Below are positions 32,817-41,708 of a DNA stretch of 64,000 nucleotides, piece by piece. Within the stretch, counting starts at the first letter, position 1. Every line of letters begins with the position of its first letter. The stretch is from the NCBI RefSeq assembly GCF_017811815.1, contig NZ_JADKZI010000002.1, positions 248,001 through 312,000 on the forward strand, read 5' to 3'. The notes beneath the pieces were generated by a model, which was not told the origin of the DNA, ran no database searches, and saw only the letters and a list, made by a program, of their open reading frames with translations. The position numbers and the translations under genes were made by a program. The DNA comes from Flavonifractor sp. AGMB03687 (GTDB taxonomy: Bacteria > Bacillota > Clostridia > Oscillospirales > Oscillospiraceae).

Positions 32817-33413
32817 ATGAAACGCATCGGCATCACCGGTCCCACCGGGGCAGGCAAGACCACGGCCCTCAACGCACTGGCGGAGCTGGGCGTCCACATC
32901 ATCGACGCCGACCAGGTGTATCATGACCTGCTGGCAAACAGCGCCCCCATGAAGGAGGCCCTCACGGCCCGCTTCGGCCCCGCCATTCTGGACGATGCAG
33001 GGAAGGTGGACCGGAAGGCTCTGGGCAACGTGGTCTTTGCAGACCCGGCGGCTTTGGCCGACCTGAACGCCATCACCCACCGGTTTATCATTGATGAGAT
33101 CGACCGGCAGGCGGCCCAGGCGGAAGCGGAGGGACGGCCCGCCGTGGCCATCGACGCCATCGCCCTCATTGAAAGCGGGGTGGGGGAGACCTGCTCCGCG
33201 GTGGTGGGCATCCTGGCCCCCAAGGAGGTGCGGGTCCGCCGCATTATGGCCCGGGAGGGCATTTCCGAAGAATACGCCCGCAAGCGGGTGGAGGCCCAGC
33301 AGGGGGACGATTTTTTCCGCGCCCACTGCACCCACATCCTGGAGAACGGGGAGGGCTCGCCGGAGGAATTCGGCAGGCGCGCCCGTACGCTCTTTGAATC
33401 GTTGATCCGGTAA
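32817..33413 (+). CDS. coaE: Dephospho-CoA kinase
   Basis: 198 residues: P-loop ITGPTGAGKTTALNAL at 6-21, HIIDADQVYHDLL with the catalytic aspartate, and NAITHRFIIDEIDRQ, followed by the lid region VRRIMAREGISEEYARKRVEAQ. It phosphorylates dephospho-CoA in the last step of CoA synthesis. The family P-loop is usually GxxGSGKS; here it is GPTGAGKT, a tolerated variation. GGAGGCGAAGG lies before ATG 32817. Type III pantothenate kinase (coaX), the first step, is elsewhere in the window at 51750. Confidence 0.9.
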   Translation: MKRIGITGPTGAGKTTALNALAELGVHIIDADQVYHDLLANSAPMKEALTARFGPAILDDAGKVDRKALGNVVFADPAALADLNAITHRFIIDEIDRQAAQAEAEGRPAVAIDAIALIESGVGETCSAVVGILAPKEVRVRRIMAREGISEEYARKRVEAQQGDDFFRAHCTHILENGEGSPEEFGRRARTLFESLIR

Positions 33414-33439
33414 AAGTTTAGATATAGGAGGCATTCCAA

Positions 33440-34846
33440 ATGGAAGAGAAACAGAAGACCCCTGGCGAGCTGCGGCGGGAAGCCCTGCTCTATCAGCCAA
33501 AGAACGGCTATGACCGCCTGCCCGCTGCGGAAGAGGCGGATCTGAACGCATATTGTGAGGATTACAAGAAGTTCCTGGACGCCGGCAAGACCGAGCGGGA
33601 GTGCGTGGATGAGACCATCCGCCTGGCCGAGTATCACGGCTTCAAGCCCTTCACCCGGGGCATGACCCTCAATCCTGGCGACAAGATCTATCGTTCCAAC
33701 CGGGGCAAGGCCATCATGCTGGCCGTCATCGGCAGCAAGTCCCTCAGCGAGGGCGTCAACATCGGCGCTGCCCACATCGACTCCCCCCGCCTGGACCTGA
33801 AGCCCAACCCCCTCTATGAGGATTCCGAGCTGGCCTTCTTCAAGACCCACTACTACGGCGGCATCCGCAAGTATCAGTGGGTGACCATCCCCCTGGAGCT
33901 CCACGGCGTCATCGCCCTGAAGGACGGCTCCACCGTGAAGGTTGCTCTGGGCGTGGGCGCTGACGAGCCCCGCTTCACCATTGACGACCTGCTGCCCCAC
34001 CTGGGTGTGGAGCAGTCCAAGAAGCCCCTGGGCGAGGCCATTCCCGGCGAGAGCCTGAACCTGCTCATCGGCAGCCGTCCCTTCGCCGGTGACGAGGGTG
34101 CCGACCGGGTGAAGCTGGCCATCATGGACCTGCTGAACCAGAAGTACGGCATCCTGGAGGAGGACTTCATCTCCGCCGAGCTGTCTGCCGTGCCCGCTTT
34201 CAAGGCCATGGACATCGGCTTTGACCGCTCCCTCATTGGCGCCTACGGCCACGACGACCGTGTGTGCGGCTTCGCCGCCCTGGCCGCCCTGTTCACCCTG
34301 GGCACTCCCACCCGCACCGCCGTGTGCATGCTGGCCGACAAGGAGGAGATCGGCTCCGTGGGCGTGTCCGGCATGGAGTCCGCCGCCTTCGATACCTTCA
34401 TGAGCGACCTGTGTGACAGCCAGCGGGTGCCCCTGAAGGTGTGCTATGAGAAGTCCTTCTGCCTGTCCTGCGACGTGACCGCCGCCTTTGACCCCAACTT
34501 CGCCGAGGTGTATGAGAAGCGCAACAGCGCCCGCGTCAACTACGGCATGGGTCTGTGCAAGTACACCGGTGCCCGGGGCAAGTCCGGCGCCTCCGACGCC
34601 TCCGCCGAGGTGGTGGCCTACACCCGCAAGGTGCTGGACGCTGCCGGTGTGGTGTGGCAGATGGCCGAGCTGGGCAAGGTGGACGCCGGCGGCGGCGGTA
34701 CCGTGGCCTGCTTCATGGCTGAGCGTGACATCGACACCATCGACGCCGGCGTGCCCGTGCTGAGCATGCACGCCCCCTTCGAGACCGTGGCCAAGCTGGA
34801 CTGCTATATGACCTACAAGGGCATGAAGGCCATCTTTGAGGCCTGA
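33440..34846 (+). CDS. apeA: M18 family zinc aminopeptidase
   Basis: 468 residues of the M18 aspartyl/leucyl aminopeptidase family. Metal and catalytic residues: GAAHIDSPRLDLKP (His and catalytic Asp), AYGHDDRVCGFAAL (bridging Asp), DKEEIGSVGVSGMES (catalytic Glu and metal Glu), a later Asp, and LSMHAPFETVAK (His). It would cleave N-terminal residues from cytosolic peptides as a dodecamer. AGGAGGC precedes ATG 33440 and the gap to coaE is 26 bases, so the two are probably cotranscribed. A terminator follows. Confidence 0.93.
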   Translation: MEEKQKTPGELRREALLYQPKNGYDRLPAAEEADLNAYCEDYKKFLDAGKTERECVDETIRLAEYHGFKPFTRGMTLNPGDKIYRSNRGKAIMLAVIGSKSLSEGVNIGAAHIDSPRLDLKPNPLYEDSELAFFKTHYYGGIRKYQWVTIPLELHGVIALKDGSTVKVALGVGADEPRFTIDDLLPHLGVEQSKKPLGEAIPGESLNLLIGSRPFAGDEGADRVKLAIMDLLNQKYGILEEDFISAELSAVPAFKAMDIGFDRSLIGAYGHDDRVCGFAALAALFTLGTPTRTAVCMLADKEEIGSVGVSGMESAAFDTFMSDLCDSQRVPLKVCYEKSFCLSCDVTAAFDPNFAEVYEKRNSARVNYGMGLCKYTGARGKSGASDASAEVVAYTRKVLDAAGVVWQMAELGKVDAGGGGTVACFMAERDIDTIDAGVPVLSMHAPFETVAKLDCYMTYKGMKAIFEA

Positions 34847-34867
34847 GCCATTTGAATGAACGAACAG

Positions 34868-34901
34868 GACCCCTCCGGCATGGGCCGGAGGGGTCTTCTT
34901 T
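34868..34901 (+). terminator. Terminator after apeA
   Basis: GACCCCTCCGGC (34868-34879) pairs perfectly with GCCGGAGGGGTC (34884-34895), loop ATGG, then TTCTTTG. It sits between convergent genes. Confidence 0.85.
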
Positions 34902-34917
34902 GCGTCTATGGAATTTG

Positions 34918-36318
34918 TCAGGGCGCGGTGCTCCGGCAGCGGGTGATCTCAAAGCCGCCGGTAGAGGTGCGCCCCTCCGCCAGGGTGCGGGCGGCGTAGT
35001 CGTTGAAGTGCCACCACTCCGACTCCAGCGGGGTCATGCCCGCCTTGCGGAAGTAGTACCGCAGAGCGATGGCCGGGTCATTCATGGTATCGGCCAGAAT
35101 AGTTTCCCCGGGGCCGGTGGTGGAGGCGGCCGCCATGCTCAGCTCGTGGATGGGGGTGGGCATCTCATATTCATGATATTCCACCGGCTTCAGGTAGGAG
35201 TACCCGCCGGTGGTGTGCACCTCAGTGCGGGTGACCTTCACCAGGCTCACGTCCACTGCAAAGCCCTTCTGGTGGTTGGAATAGCCAGTGTTGATGAAGT
35301 AGGTCATGGACCAGGGCTCGGTGGTGATGCCCGCCTTTACCTCCGGGTCCCGTTCCGCCAGGGATGTGAGTGCCTTGACCACCGCCCGTTGGGTGTCGTA
35401 GGGCCGGTAGGCCTCGTACAGCTTCAGGCTGTTGCCCTGGGCCAGGGCCTTCTGCTGGGCGGCACAGATCTTTTTGGCGGTGGCATACAGAGCCGGCATG
35501 AGGAACTGCTCCTCGTCAAAGCGGGGGTTGTACACCTTGCCCTGGTAGAGGGCCTTGCCGGTGATGCCGGGGATATCCTTTCCCGAGCTGGTGTACCGGG
35601 AGTCATAAGCATTGGTGGCGTCATATAGGATAGAAGGGATCACGTCGGGCAGGTTGATCATGCAGAACCGGTGCTCCACCCAGCCGGTGCCGTAGCCTGA
35701 GGACACTTTCCACCAGCCGCCCTTTTCCGCCAGAATGGTAAAGGAGGTGCCGGGAGGCAGTACCGCCAGGGCCCCGGCATAGGGATCGGGGGTGGGCTGC
35801 GCCGAGGCGGCCAGGGTGCGGGCCACCACCGCCGGAGTGGGGGAGGGCTGCTCCTCCGGCACGACCTGGACGGGCTGGGTTTCCTCCACCGGGGGCAGGG
35901 ACTCCGCCGGTGTGGGGCTGACCACAGCAGGGGAGGGGGCAGGCGTAGCGGTTGGAGTGGGTGTTGCCGTGGGTGTGGGAGTCGGCGTCGGTGTGGGCGT
36001 GGGAATCGCATCCCACAGGCCGATCTCCACCGCCGCGTAGCCGGTGGCTCCGGTCACCGGCAGCTCCAGTCCGCCAGTGAGCTTGGGGGTGTTCCGGTCC
36101 AGGGTGTGGTCCTCCTCCCAGCTGGGCGGGGTTGGGGTAGGCTCCGGTGTAGGTTCCGCAGAGGGGGAGGGAGTCGGTTCCGACGTGGGAGAGGGGGCGA
36201 GGGATACCGATGGGGTGGGGCTGGCGGACCCCTCCGGCTGTGGGTCTGGTCCGCCGCAGGCGGCCAGACCGGCCAGCAGGGCCAGCGCGCAGAGCAGCGC
36301 GGCGCCTCGTCTCATCAT
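34918..36318 (-). CDS. Lipoprotein VanX-like D-Ala-D-Ala dipeptidase (peptidase M15) with Pro/Thr linker
   Basis: 466 residues. Lipoprotein signal peptide with lipobox LAGLAAC, Cys about 21. Residues 22-160 are low complexity, Pro/Thr/Ser-rich, including a long TPTPTPT run, broken by SWEEDHTLDRNTPKLTG and GATGYAAVEIGLWDA. Residues about 185-220 look like an SH3-type wall-binding fold (PPGTSFTILAEKGGWWKVS). The C-terminal catalytic domain has EAYRPYDTQRAVV, GYSNHQKGFAVDVSL (zinc His and Asp of S-x-H-x-x-G-x-A-x-D) and ESEWWHFND (catalytic E and zinc His). It should trim or hydrolyse D-Ala-D-Ala outside the membrane. Vancomycin resistance is not implied, as vanHA genes are absent. It follows the SLH carboxypeptidase by 18 bases. 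Confidence 0.85.
   Translation of the reverse strand: MMRRGAALLCALALLAGLAACGGPDPQPEGSASPTPSVSLAPSPTSEPTPSPSAEPTPEPTPTPPSWEEDHTLDRNTPKLTGGLELPVTGATGYAAVEIGLWDAIPTPTPTPTPTPTATPTPTATPAPSPAVVSPTPAESLPPVEETQPVQVVPEEQPSPTPAVVARTLAASAQPTPDPYAGALAVLPPGTSFTILAEKGGWWKVSSGYGTGWVEHRFCMINLPDVIPSILYDATNAYDSRYTSSGKDIPGITGKALYQGKVYNPRFDEEQFLMPALYATAKKICAAQQKALAQGNSLKLYEAYRPYDTQRAVVKALTSLAERDPEVKAGITTEPWSMTYFINTGYSNHQKGFAVDVSLVKVTRTEVHTTGGYSYLKPVEYHEYEMPTPIHELSMAAASTTGPGETILADTMNDPAIALRYYFRKAGMTPLESEWWHFNDYAARTLAEGRTSTGGFEITRCRSTAP
35925..36010 (-). repeat. Coding tandem repeat, Thr-Pro dipeptide
   Basis: Degenerate six-base repeats (ACNCCN) encode a run of Thr-Pro pairs within the linker of the VanX-like protein. 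Codon third positions vary, so the repeat is mostly at the protein level. Confidence 0.75.
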
Positions 36319-36336
36319 AGTGGTTCACCTTTTAAG

Positions 36337-37742
36337 TTACAGCAAATCGGTCACACGGCTGAGTACCGCGGCAGCCTCAGCACGGGTGGAGGTGAACAGG
36401 GGCATCAGCTTGTTGCTGCTGCCTCCCTGGAACAGACCGGCGGCGGAGGTGCGGGCGGCGGCCTCCAGAGCCCAGAAGGTGATGTCGCCGTCGTCGGCAA
36501 AGCCCAGGCCGTTTTCATCGGGCAGATCCAGGCAGCGGTCGATAATGACCATCATCTCCTGGCGGGTAATGGGCTGATCGGGCAGGAACTTGTCATCGGT
36601 GCCGGTGACCAGACCCAGGCGGGCGGCGGGCAGGATGTAGTCGGCAGCCCAGGTGCCCTCCACGTCGGTAAAGACCGGCTCCTCCGGCTCCTCAGTGGGC
36701 TGGGGCAGGGCGCCCGACTGCTCCAGGGCGGTGTACAGCATGGCGGTGAACTCCGCACGGGTCACCTGGTCGTCCGGGCGGAAGGAGTCGCCGTCGGCGT
36801 GCAGCTCCACGCCCAGTTCCTTCAGATCGGCTACGTCCTCCCGGCACCAGTGATAGGTCACGTCGTCATAGGGGGACTGGTACTCCAGCATGGCAAAGCC
36901 GTAGTCCAGCAGGGCGGCGCTGTCGGTGTGGCGGGTGCGGTCGTTGGAGGACTTCATGACCACGGAAATGATGCGGCGGCCGTTCTTCACGGCGGTGGCG
37001 CTGAGGCAGTAGCCGGCAGCAGAGATGGTGCCGGTCTTGAAGCCGTCCACGCCGTCATAGGCATAGTCCAGGCCGGGCAGCAGCTTGTTGGTGTTGGGGT
37101 ACCACTTGCCGTTGAAGGTGACTCCGGTGAGGGAGGTGTAGTTCAGAATCTGGGGGAAGCGGTCGATGAAGGCCCGGACCAGGATGGCCTGGGAGCGGGC
37201 GGTCAGGTAGTGGACGTGGGCGCCGTGGCAGTTTTCATACTCCGCCGTCATGCCCAGCCGCTGGGCGGTTTCGTTCATCCGCTGGACAAAGGCGGCCTCG
37301 CTGCCCGAGATGTACTCGGCCATGACGATGCAGCTGGCGCTGGCGGAGGGAATCATAATCAGCCGGAGCAGGGTGTCCACCGACACGGAGGACCCGGCGG
37401 TGAGGGGCACTGAGGCGGGGTAATTGCTGCCGTCCCGGGACTTTGGGCGTTGGCGGCGCTGATGGGCACCATGGTGTCCAGGGTCAGGTTTCCGGCCTCC
37501 AGCTCCTCAAAGATGATGTAGGCGGTCATGATCTTGGTCATGGAGGCGGGGACCCGCATGGTATCGGCGTCCTTTTCATAGAGGACCTCGCCGGTATCAT
37601 AGTCCATGACGATGGCGCTGGCGGCGGTGACGGAGGGCTCCTGAGGGGCCGGGGCGGCCAGCGCCATCTGGCTGAGCAGGAGGGCAAGGAGCAGGACGAG
37701 TCCCATGACTCGCATGGAACGGCTGGTTTTGCAGGGGTACAT
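36337..37742 (-). pseudogene. SLH-domain D-alanyl-D-alanine carboxypeptidase (S11, DacF-like), frameshifted
   Basis: One gene in two frames. The N-terminal part has a signal peptide and AIVMDYDTGEVLYEKDADTM then the active site PASMTKIMTAYI (S-x-x-K). The frame fails after ISAANAQ near 37444; the other frame continues SRDGSNYPASVPLTAG, the KTG region DGFKTGTISAAGYC, and two to three C-terminal SLH repeats. Restoring one A in the CAAAG run (TTT at 37442-37444 on the plus strand) joins them without loss. The S-x-N motif reads SAS in IPSASASCIVMAE, so the usual Asn is Ser. ATG 37742 has GGAG nine bases upstream. It may be a sequencing error or a real loss. Confidence 0.83.
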
Positions 37743-37826
37743 ACGTGTCATCTCCGATCCCGGGCCGGGAAGGCCCGCAGGTAGTATACCTGGCGCCGGA
37801 CGGGTCCGGTGCCGCTGGTTGGTTTC

Positions 37827-37855
37827 AGTATGTCACATCTGCCAACCTTTGTCAA
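37827..37855 (-). promoter_or_regulatory. Sigma-A promoter of the SLH carboxypeptidase gene
   Basis: On the minus strand a perfect TTGACA (37855-37850) and CATACT (37832-37827), spacer 17, about 85 bases before the start codon. Confidence 0.65.
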
Positions 37856-37893
37856 ATGTCGGAAAGGGGAGGGGGGAGGAAGTGAAAAGGGGA

Positions 37894-37922
37894 TGGAAAT
37901 GTGGGGCGGGATATGGTATTAT
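37894..37922 (+). promoter_or_regulatory. Candidate promoter of uppP
   Basis: TGGAAA (37894-37899) and TATTAT (37917-37922), spacer 17, with an extended TGG before the -10. A TATAAT at 37922-37927 is an alternative -10. The transcript would have a leader of about 120 bases. Confidence 0.45.
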
Positions 37923-37929
37923 ATAATGT

Positions 37930-38040
37930 AACTGTCTCACCGCGGGACAGGTCCGGCAGGGGATACCCCGGGCCGGTCAGCTATTTTCAGACGGGTCCGT
38001 CCTGCCCCGGTGGCTCGGGCGGTGCCCACCAATCCAAACG
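37930..38040 (+). promoter_or_regulatory. Possible structured leader RNA of uppP
   Basis: The GC-rich leader can form nested stems: CCGG-C-A-GGGG (37952-37962) with CCCC-GG-GCCGG (37966-37976), a GACGG/CCGTC pairing near 37991-38002, and GGTGG with CCACC near 38009-38031. It matches no riboswitch class I can recognise. Confidence 0.3.
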
Positions 38041-38052
38041 GAGGGATTTGTT

Positions 38053-38898
38053 TTGAGCTATTTGATGGCCATCCTCATGGGAATTATCCAGGGCGTGGCG
38101 GAGTTTCTGCCCATCTCCAGCTCCGGCCACCTGGCCCTGTTCCAGCATTTCTTCAATATGGAGAATGTGGAAGAGAAGTACATGTTCTTTACCGTCCTGC
38201 TCCACTTCGGCACCCTGATCTCGGTCTTTATCGTCTACTGGCGGGACGTGGTGGAGATGATCCGGGAGTTCTTCCTGGGCATCGCTGCTCTGGCGGGGAA
38301 GGATACCGGCACTCCGCCGCCCCCGGCCCGGCGGATGGTGATGCTCATCATCATCGGCACCCTGCCCCTGTTTGTGATGGTCTTCCTGCAGGATGCGGTG
38401 AACACGCTGTTTTCCAGCTCCATCATGGTGTCCATCGCTCTGCTGGTCACCGGCTTCATCCTGTTTTTCTCCGACCGCATGGCCAACGGCCATAAGACCG
38501 CCAAGAACGCCACCGTGGTGGACGCCCTCATCGTGGGCTGTGGCCAGGCTCTGGCGGTGATCCCCGGCCTGTCCCGCTCCGGTACCACCATCTCCGTGGG
38601 CATGATGCGGGGCTTTGACCGGTCCTTTGCTGTCCGCTTCTCCTTCCTGCTCTCCATGCCCGCCATCGTTGGTGCCAACATCCTTGAGCTGAAGGATGCG
38701 GTGGAGAGCGGCTTCAATATGGCCGAGCTGCCCATGTATGTGGTGGGCGTAGTGGTGGCCGCCGTGGTGGGCTATTTCGCCATCCGGCTGGTCAAGATGC
38801 TGTCCGACAAGGGCAAGTTCGGTAAGTTCGCCTATTACTGCTGGGTGGTGGGTCTTGGCAGCCTCATCGCCGGCATCGTGAAGACAGTGGTGCTGTAA
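38053..38898 (+). CDS. uppP: Undecaprenyl-diphosphatase UppP (BacA)
   Basis: 281 residues, about seven transmembrane segments. Catalytic motifs: GIIQGVAEFLPISSSGHLAL near residues 10-29 (E and S/H residues of the BacA motif) and GLSRSGTTISVGMMRGF near 175-191 (PGxSRSGxT). It dephosphorylates undecaprenyl diphosphate to recycle the lipid carrier for peptidoglycan and wall polymers, and raises bacitracin tolerance. The start is TTG at 38053, six bases after GGAGGGA. Its neighbours are cell-wall genes. The long GC-rich leader suggests extra control. Confidence 0.95.
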   Translation: MSYLMAILMGIIQGVAEFLPISSSGHLALFQHFFNMENVEEKYMFFTVLLHFGTLISVFIVYWRDVVEMIREFFLGIAALAGKDTGTPPPPARRMVMLIIIGTLPLFVMVFLQDAVNTLFSSSIMVSIALLVTGFILFFSDRMANGHKTAKNATVVDALIVGCGQALAVIPGLSRSGTTISVGMMRGFDRSFAVRFSFLLSMPAIVGANILELKDAVESGFNMAELPMYVVGVVVAAVVGYFAIRLVKMLSDKGKFGKFAYYCWVVGLGSLIAGIVKTVVL

Positions 38899-38958
38899 AG
38901 CACTTTGCGCTGCCACCCGCCCTTTGGCGGGAAACCGACCCCGAAAGGATTTGATACC

Positions 38959-41643
38959 ATGGCCACAGCTAAGAAGAAAAGTACCGGCGGGAAGCGGACC
39001 GCGTCTTCCAGCCGGTCCTCCTCTTCCAAACGCACCACCACCAGTACCCGCAGCAAAAAGCCCGCTCCCCGGCCTGTGCGCCGGGAGGTGGGGGCGGTGG
39101 TGTGTTTGCTGCTGGCCATTTTTGCCGCCCTGGGCTACTTTCATATCCAGGCCATCTTCATCGACTTCTTCTGCGGCCTGGTGAAGGGCCTCATCGGCTA
39201 CGGTTATCTGTTGCTGCCTCCCATGCTGCTGGTGGCCAGCGGCATCCTGGCCTTCCATCGCGGCCGTCCGGTGCGGCTGCGGGTGTGGTGCGCCCTGCTG
39301 CTGCCGGTACTGGCCGGTGGGTTCTTCCACCTGTTGCTGGCCAAAGGGGAGTACGCCTGGACGGCGGAGCTGCCCAAGCTGCTGTGGACCCAGGGTGAGA
39401 CTCTGGCCAGCGGCGGCGTGGTCAGCGGCGTCATGGCCCTGGGCCTCACTGCCGTTTTCAGCAAGATCGGCGCCGGCATCATCTTTGCGCTGCTGGGCGC
39501 CGTGCTGGTGATGGTGGCCTTCCGCATCTCGCCCACGGAAGTGGTGGACAGCCTGCGCAGCCGTCCCCGGGCGGAGTATGAAGAGGAGGAGCTGCCCGAG
39601 CCCCGTCCCCGCCGGAGAGCAGCGGAGCCGGAGCCGGTGCGGGAGAGACAGGTCCCCCAGATCGACATTCCTGTGGACGAGGGTCCCCTGGTGGGCAAGA
39701 AGCGGGAGCCCAAGCCCATTGAGAAGAAGGAGCGCTTCTTCAACCGCAAGCCGTCGGTGCCCACCCCCGACCAGGTGCTTACCGGGACCACGGAGGCTCC
39801 GGTCACAGCCGAGCCCACCGAGGAGGAAGCCCTGCCCTTTGCCGCGCCGGTGGAGCCCGCGCCCCAGCCGGTCCAGCCGGAGCCCGTGGCGGTGCAGCAG
39901 CCCCAGCCTGTGCCGGAACCTGCACCTCAGCCGGTACCCGAGATCGAGCGGGAGCCGGCGGTGCCTCCCGCTCCGGCTGCTACCACCAAGGCCCGCCAGA
40001 AGGAGGAGGCCGCCCAGGCTGCCGCCGAGGTGGCCCAGGACATTGCCCGCAGCCTGGAGGAGGAGCCCATGGCCTACCAGTATCCCCCCGTCTCTCTGCT
40101 GACGGAAGGGGAGGGGGTATCCAGCTCCGACGTGGCGGGGGAGCTGCGAGCCAATCAGGCCCGTCTGTCCGACACCATCCGCTCCTTCGGCATCGACGCC
40201 AGTATCTCCAACGTGACCCGCGGTCCCTCGGTGACCCGGTATGAGCTGGAGCTGGACCAGGGCGTGCGCCTCAACAAGCTGACCAATCTGGCCGACGACA
40301 TCGCCCTGGCCCTGGGCGCCACCGGTGTACGTATCGCGCCCATTCCCAACAAGATCTCCATGGTGGGCATCGAGGTGCCCAACCGTCTGGTGTCTCCCGT
40401 CTATATCCACGACGTCATCGACTCCAAGGAATTCCGGGACAACCCCTCCAAGGTGTCCTTTGCCGTGGGTAAGGACATCGGCGGCAACAACATCGTGGGC
40501 AACATTGCCAAGCTGCCCCACCTGCTGATCGCCGGTACCACCGGTTCCGGTAAGTCGGTGTGTACCAACTCCCTCATCATCTCCCTGCTGTACAAGGCCA
40601 CCCCCGAAGAGGTCCGCCTCATCATGGTGGACCCCAAGATGGTGGAGCTGGGCATCTACAATGGCATTCCCCATCTGCTCATCCCGGTGGTTACTGACCC
40701 CAAGAAGGCGGCCGGCGCCCTCCAGTGGGCGGTGGTGGAGATGATGAAGCGGTACCGGGCCTTTTCCGAGATCGGAGTCCGGGACCTGGCCAGCTACAAC
40801 GCCCATGCCGCCAAGACCGACGACATGGAGAAGATGCCCCAGATCGTGGTGGTCATCGACGAGCTGGCCGACCTGATGCTGGTGGCCGCCAAGGAGGTGG
40901 AGGAATCCATCTGCCGGGTGGCCCAGATGGGCCGTGCCGCCGGTATGCACCTGATCATCGCCACCCAGCGTCCTTCCGCCGACGTGATCACCGGCCTGAT
41001 GAAGGCCAACATCCCCAGCCGCATCGCCTTCGCCGTGGCGTCCTCGCTGGAATCCCGCATCATTCTGGACACCACCGGCGCGGAAAAGCTGGTGGGCCGG
41101 GGCGATATGCTGTACTTCCCCCTGGGCTCCGGCAAGCCCCAGCGTGTCCAGGGCTGCCTCATCTCCGATGAGGAGGTGGCCGCCGTGGTGGGCTTCATCA
41201 AGCAGAACAGCGGCGGGGCCGAGTACGATCAGGAGATCATGCACGACATCGAGAAGCACGCCGCCGAGAAGGAGAAGGGCTCCAAGGGTGTGGGCGGCTC
41301 CGCACCGGAGGATGTGGGAGACGACTACGACGAGCTGCTGCCCTCCGCCATCGAGGTGGTGGTGGAGACCGGTATGGCCTCCGTGTCCATGCTCCAGCGG
41401 CGGCTGAAGCTGGGCTACTCCCGGGCCGCCCGGCTGGTGGACCAGATGGAGGAGAAGGGCGTGGTTGGCCCCTTCGAGGGCTCCAAGCCCCGCCAGGTGC
41501 TCATCACCAAGGAGCAGTGGCAGCAGATGCAGTTCAAACAGGACATGCAGGAGGTGCCCCCTGAGCCCGTTCCCGACGAGTTGGAGTTCGAAGGGGACGC
41601 CATTCCTCAGAGCCGGGACATGCCCCCCTTTGATATGGATTAA
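38959..41643 (+). CDS. FtsK/SpoIIIE family DNA translocase
   Basis: 894 residues. A basic, Ser/Thr/Lys-rich N-terminus (1-40) is followed by four or so transmembrane helices (about 48-215), a Pro/Glu/Ala-rich linker (about 215-390), and the motor: alpha domain (VTRYELELDQGVRL), beta domain with Walker A AGTTGSGKSVCTNS and Walker B VVVIDELADLML, followed by ATQRPSADVITG. The C-terminal gamma winged helix (SVSMLQRRLKLGYSRAARLVDQME) reads KOPS/SRS DNA sequences. It pumps chromosome DNA through the division or sporulation septum. ATG 38959 follows GAAAGGA; upstream in-frame codons overlap the uppP end. Whether this is the division or sporulation paralogue is unclear. Confidence 0.94.
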   Translation: MATAKKKSTGGKRTASSSRSSSSKRTTTSTRSKKPAPRPVRREVGAVVCLLLAIFAALGYFHIQAIFIDFFCGLVKGLIGYGYLLLPPMLLVASGILAFHRGRPVRLRVWCALLLPVLAGGFFHLLLAKGEYAWTAELPKLLWTQGETLASGGVVSGVMALGLTAVFSKIGAGIIFALLGAVLVMVAFRISPTEVVDSLRSRPRAEYEEEELPEPRPRRRAAEPEPVRERQVPQIDIPVDEGPLVGKKREPKPIEKKERFFNRKPSVPTPDQVLTGTTEAPVTAEPTEEEALPFAAPVEPAPQPVQPEPVAVQQPQPVPEPAPQPVPEIEREPAVPPAPAATTKARQKEEAAQAAAEVAQDIARSLEEEPMAYQYPPVSLLTEGEGVSSSDVAGELRANQARLSDTIRSFGIDASISNVTRGPSVTRYELELDQGVRLNKLTNLADDIALALGATGVRIAPIPNKISMVGIEVPNRLVSPVYIHDVIDSKEFRDNPSKVSFAVGKDIGGNNIVGNIAKLPHLLIAGTTGSGKSVCTNSLIISLLYKATPEEVRLIMVDPKMVELGIYNGIPHLLIPVVTDPKKAAGALQWAVVEMMKRYRAFSEIGVRDLASYNAHAAKTDDMEKMPQIVVVIDELADLMLVAAKEVEESICRVAQMGRAAGMHLIIATQRPSADVITGLMKANIPSRIAFAVASSLESRIILDTTGAEKLVGRGDMLYFPLGSGKPQRVQGCLISDEEVAAVVGFIKQNSGGAEYDQEIMHDIEKHAAEKEKGSKGVGGSAPEDVGDDYDELLPSAIEVVVETGMASVSMLQRRLKLGYSRAARLVDQMEEKGVVGPFEGSKPRQVLITKEQWQQMQFKQDMQEVPPEPVPDELEFEGDAIPQSRDMPPFDMD

Positions 41644-41645
41644 AT

Positions 41646-41686
41646 GCAAGAGGAGCGCAGTCGTTTGACTGCGCTCCTCTTGTTTT
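41646..41686 (+). terminator. Terminator after the FtsK/SpoIIIE gene
   Basis: AAGAGGAGCGCAGTC (41648-41662) pairs perfectly with GACTGCGCTCCTCTT (41667-41681), loop GTTT, followed by GTTTT. Confidence 0.9.
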
Positions 41687-41708
41687 ATGGGTAAGGGTTT
41701 GAGGGGAA

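Larger units (their letters stand above)
37743..38052. other. 310-bp divergent intergenic region with two promoters and a GC-rich leader
   Basis: It contains the leftward carboxypeptidase promoter (37827-37855), a purine-rich stretch (37861-37910), the rightward uppP promoter, and a leader of about 120 bases rich in possible stems. No small reading frame with a good ribosome site was recognised. Confidence 0.6.

Noticed and set aside
35925-36010. Regular six-base repeats as a CRISPR or noncoding satellite
   Set aside because: They encode Thr-Pro pairs in frame inside a lipoprotein linker, with no spacers of constant length.
34918-36318. Vancomycin-resistance cluster
   Set aside because: Only a VanX-like catalytic domain in a secreted lipoprotein is present; vanH, vanA and the VanRS regulators are absent, and ddl lies with murF.
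37930-38040. Assignment of the uppP leader to a known riboswitch class
   Set aside because: I could not match the conserved cores of any class I know, so it is listed only as a possible structured leader.
37987-41649. 1220-codon open frame on the minus strand opposite the FtsK/SpoIIIE gene
   Set aside because: It is rich in His, Gly, Gln and Leu, lacks a ribosome site and domains, and mirrors the GC-rich codon pattern of the plus-strand gene, which has full family motifs. Antisense shadow.
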